Part shown: positions 61,906 to 64,000 of the stretch, piece by piece
Layout: each line of letters starts with the position of its first letter
Numbering within the stretch: the first letter of the stretch is position 1
DNA from: SVEL01 sp045123575
Lineage (GTDB): Bacteria > Bacillota > Clostridia > Lachnospirales > Lachnospiraceae
Assembly (NCBI GenBank): GCA_045123575.1
Contig: JBGVKG010000017.1
Coordinates: 1-64,000 of the forward strand
DNA length: 64,000 nt
Direction of reading: 5' to 3'
Notes under the pieces: generated by a model
The model's database searches: none
What the model saw: only the letters and a program-made list of their open reading frames with translations
Told to the model about the DNA's origin: nothing
Program-made: the position numbers and the translations under genes

Positions 61906-63300
61906 TTAAAATGTCTTTATCTCAGCATTATTAGCCATATACTCTTCGTTTATAGCTATAACCTTCTTCATAGCCTCCATACCAGGTGCTCCTATAGTCA
62001 TACGTTTCTCCACGCATGTCTTAAGACTGATAGCCTCGTATATATCCTGCTCAAATACAGGGCTGATAGCCTTATATTCCTCTAAAGTCATATCATCGAG
62101 AGCGATGTCCTTTTCTATACAGAAAAGTACAAGCTGTCCTACTATACCGTGTGCATCTCTAAATGGAACGCCCTTACCTACTAGGTAATCTGCTGCATCT
62201 GTAGCATTAGTGAAGCCGTTCTTTGCACTAGACTCCATATTGTTCTTATTAAACGACATAGTATCTATCATACCTGTGAAGAGTGATATACAACCCTTTG
62301 TAGTATCTATAGCATCAAAAGTCATCTCCTTATCCTCCTGCATATCCTTATTATACGCAAGTGGTAAGCCCTTCATAGTTGTGAGAAGTGACATAAGTGC
62401 GCCATATACACGACCTGTCTTGCCCCTAACAAGCTCTGCTATATCAGGGTTCTTCTTCTGTGGCATAATACTACTACCTGTGCTATAAGCATCATCTAAT
62501 TCAACAAAGCGATACTCATTACTGTTCCAGATGATTATCTCCTCTGAGAAACGGCTAAGGTGCATCATTATAGTAGACATTGCACTTAAAAACTCTATAA
62601 GGTAATCTCTGTCTGATACAGAATCCATACTATTTAATGTAGGTCCTTCAAAGCCTAAAAGTGATGCTGTAAGCTCTCTATCCAGTGGATATGTAGTACC
62701 TGCAAGTGCGCCTGAACCGATAGGACTATAGTTCATTCTCTTATATATGTCCTTAAGTCTGTCTCTATCTCTTTTGAACATCTCGAAATACGCACCAAAA
62801 TGATGAGCAAGTGTTATAGGCTGCGCCTTCTGAAGGTGTGTGAAGCCTGGCATAAATGTATCTACATTCTCCTTCATTATACGGAGGATAACCTCTAAAA
62901 GTTTCTTCAACAGCTGGTCTACCTCTACAACCTCATCTCTTGTGTAAAGCTTCATATCTAAAGCAACCTGATCATTTCTACTTCTACCTGTGTGAAGCTT
63001 CTTGCCTGGCTCACCTATTCTCTCGATAAGATTTGCCTCTACAAATGAGTGAATATCCTCATGTTCCTCTGTTATCTCAAGCTTACCTGACTCTATATCA
63101 GCCAGTATGCCCTTTAAACCTTCTATGATTACTCTTGTATCATCCTCTGTTATGATACCCACTGTTCCAAGCTGTGTTACATGGGCTATGCTTCCCTCTA
63201 TGTCCTGCTTATAGAACTTCTGGTCAAATGATATTGACGCATTAAAATTGTGAACTAACTGATTCTCTTCCTTTGTGAATCTTCCGCCCCAAAGTTTCAT
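61906..63300 (-). CDS. argH: Argininosuccinate lyase
   Basis: The 464-residue protein cleaves argininosuccinate to arginine and fumarate, the last step of arginine synthesis. It begins MKLWGGRFTKEENQLVHNFN as usual, has the substrate-binding EDIHSFVEANL and HTGRSRNDQVA, and the fumarase-superfamily signature GSSIMPQKKNPD (about 279-290) with the catalytic Ser. The length is normal. No argG is adjacent. GGAGG precedes the ATG. Confidence 0.98.
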   Translation of the reverse strand: MKLWGGRFTKEENQLVHNFNASISFDQKFYKQDIEGSIAHVTQLGTVGIITEDDTRVIIEGLKGILADIESGKLEITEEHEDIHSFVEANLIERIGEPGKKLHTGRSRNDQVALDMKLYTRDEVVEVDQLLKKLLEVILRIMKENVDTFMPGFTHLQKAQPITLAHHFGAYFEMFKRDRDRLKDIYKRMNYSPIGSGALAGTTYPLDRELTASLLGFEGPTLNSMDSVSDRDYLIEFLSAMSTIMMHLSRFSEEIIIWNSNEYRFVELDDAYSTGSSIMPQKKNPDIAELVRGKTGRVYGALMSLLTTMKGLPLAYNKDMQEDKEMTFDAIDTTKGCISLFTGMIDTMSFNKNNMESSAKNGFTNATDAADYLVGKGVPFRDAHGIVGQLVLFCIEKDIALDDMTLEEYKAISPVFEQDIYEAISLKTCVEKRMTIGAPGMEAMKKVIAINEEYMANNAEIKTF

Positions 63301-63328
63301 GATATATTTCCTCCATTATCTATTTTCT

Positions 63329-64000
63329 TTAATTAACAGCATCTGTATTCATGCTCTCATCTGGCAACTTCTTCTCAGCCTGTCCCTTAAACTTAGCAAG
63401 TTCCTTAGCTGCCTGTGGTATAGCAATATTTGTTCCAGCACCTGCTATACAGCCACCTGGACAAGCCATTCCCTCAATAAGACATCCATTAAGTCTGCCT
63501 GCCTTAGCCTGAAGTAACACCTTCTTACACTCAGTAAGACCCTCTGCGTGCTCAATATGCACTGGCACTCCTGGATGATTTTCCTCTACATAAGATTTGA
63601 TAGCGTCTGCAACACCACCTGCCACACCATAGCCTCTACCAGCCGCTGTAGCATCCTTCATCTCATCCATAGCTTTTATCTCATCAAGAAGAATACCCTT
63701 CGCCTCAAACATACCTGTAAGCTCTTCAAATGTTATAACGAAATCAACATCCGAACGAACTGTTCTACGGCTAGCCTCAAGCTTCTTAGAAGCACATGGG
63801 CCTATAAATACAACCGATGCATCTGGATGCTCCTTCTTTATAATACGTGCTGTTGCCACCATAGGTGTCAGCTCGTTACTTATCTTATCTATAGTCTCTG
63901 GGAAGAGATTCTTCGCCATAACAGACCACGATGGACAACAAGATGTAAGTGCAAAAGATTGCTTTCCACTAGCTACCTCGTGTACATAATGCTCTGCCTC
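63329..64000 (-). CDS. [FeFe]-hydrogenase-like H-cluster protein (5' end outside window)
   Basis: The frame is open from the right edge to the stop at 63329, giving 223 residues of a longer protein. Three H-cluster blocks are seen: TSCCPSW (about 63940), FIGPCASKKLEA, and EGMACPGGCIAGAG near the end. Canonical catalytic enzymes have MPC at the start of the second block; GPC here suggests one of the divergent groups proposed to be sensory or of uncertain activity. The ferredoxin-like N-terminal part that would settle the group is outside the window. It ends 29 bases before the argH start. Confidence 0.85.
   Translation of the reverse strand, partial: EAEHYVHEVASGKQSFALTSCCPSWSVMAKNLFPETIDKISNELTPMVATARIIKKEHPDASVVFIGPCASKKLEASRRTVRSDVDFVITFEELTGMFEAKGILLDEIKAMDEMKDATAAGRGYGVAGGVADAIKSYVEENHPGVPVHIEHAEGLTECKKVLLQAKAGRLNGCLIEGMACPGGCIAGAGTNIAIPQAAKELAKFKGQAEKKLPDESMNTDAVN

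Noticed and set aside
1..64000. CRISPR array, tRNA, rRNA, transposase or integrase gene
   Set aside because: No regularly spaced repeats, no tRNA-like cloverleaf ends and no recombinase or transposase motifs were seen in any frame read; repeats found are palindromes or short tandem units.

Overview
The window is AT-rich, dense and mostly transcribed leftward. It reads as chromosomal DNA of a low-GC anaerobic Firmicute, most likely a Lachnospiraceae-type Clostridia. The signs are T-box leaders on pheST and tyrS, a Firmicute-style 6S RNA, Thr-rich lipoproteins, a DUF4846 protein, an [FeFe]-hydrogenase-type protein and many signalling genes. No rRNA, tRNA, CRISPR array, transposase or integrase gene was seen.

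Region 1-20.5 kb is accessory in character. It opens with the end of an unknown rightward gene and palindromic scars. Then come two GNAT acetyltransferases, a nucleoside phosphorylase, a DUF3800 protein, and a secreted repeat protein next to a two-component system. A protein fusing a peptidase S51-like domain to degenerate GGDEF and EAL domains follows, then two lipoproteins. After these are a second nucleoside phosphorylase in an operon with a MerR-methyltransferase fusion, a small alarmone synthetase, a chemoreceptor and a 50-residue membrane protein with a clear promoter, RBS and terminator. Two similar cassettes (299-413 and 4150-4454) look like remains of mobile-element ends.

Region 20.5-36.3 kb is largely housekeeping: pheT/pheS with a Phe T-box, a membrane GGDEF protein, a YihY-type membrane protein, a SpoIID-domain protein, 6S RNA, a GlmU-like acyltransferase, glmS, topB, a YfbR-like nucleotidase and galM.

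Region 36.3-41.4 kb encodes a response regulator, a lipoprotein and a histidine kinase. The kinase gene is followed directly by a VTC-type polyphosphate polymerase and a DUF4956 membrane protein, which suggests sensed control of polyphosphate.

Region 41.6-47.0 kb is the most interesting unit. It is a five-gene dlt-like operon (adenylation enzyme, carrier protein, MBOAT, SGNH protein) with a fold-type III PLP decarboxylase-like enzyme between ligase and carrier. The inference is that a decarboxylated or otherwise unusual amino acid, rather than plain D-alanine, is attached to an envelope polymer.

Region 47-64 kb holds an orphan direct-repeat operator with a gene remnant, thrC with a 54-bp tandem duplication upstream, and a 518-bp imperfect inverted repeat. 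It continues with a SleB-type hydrolase, an AP2/HNH-like protein sharing a terminator with a convergent acyltransferase gene, a second two-component system, tcdA ending inside a duplicated repeat, tyrS with a Tyr T-box, an ABC transporter, argH, and the 3' part of an [FeFe]-hydrogenase-like gene cut by the window edge.
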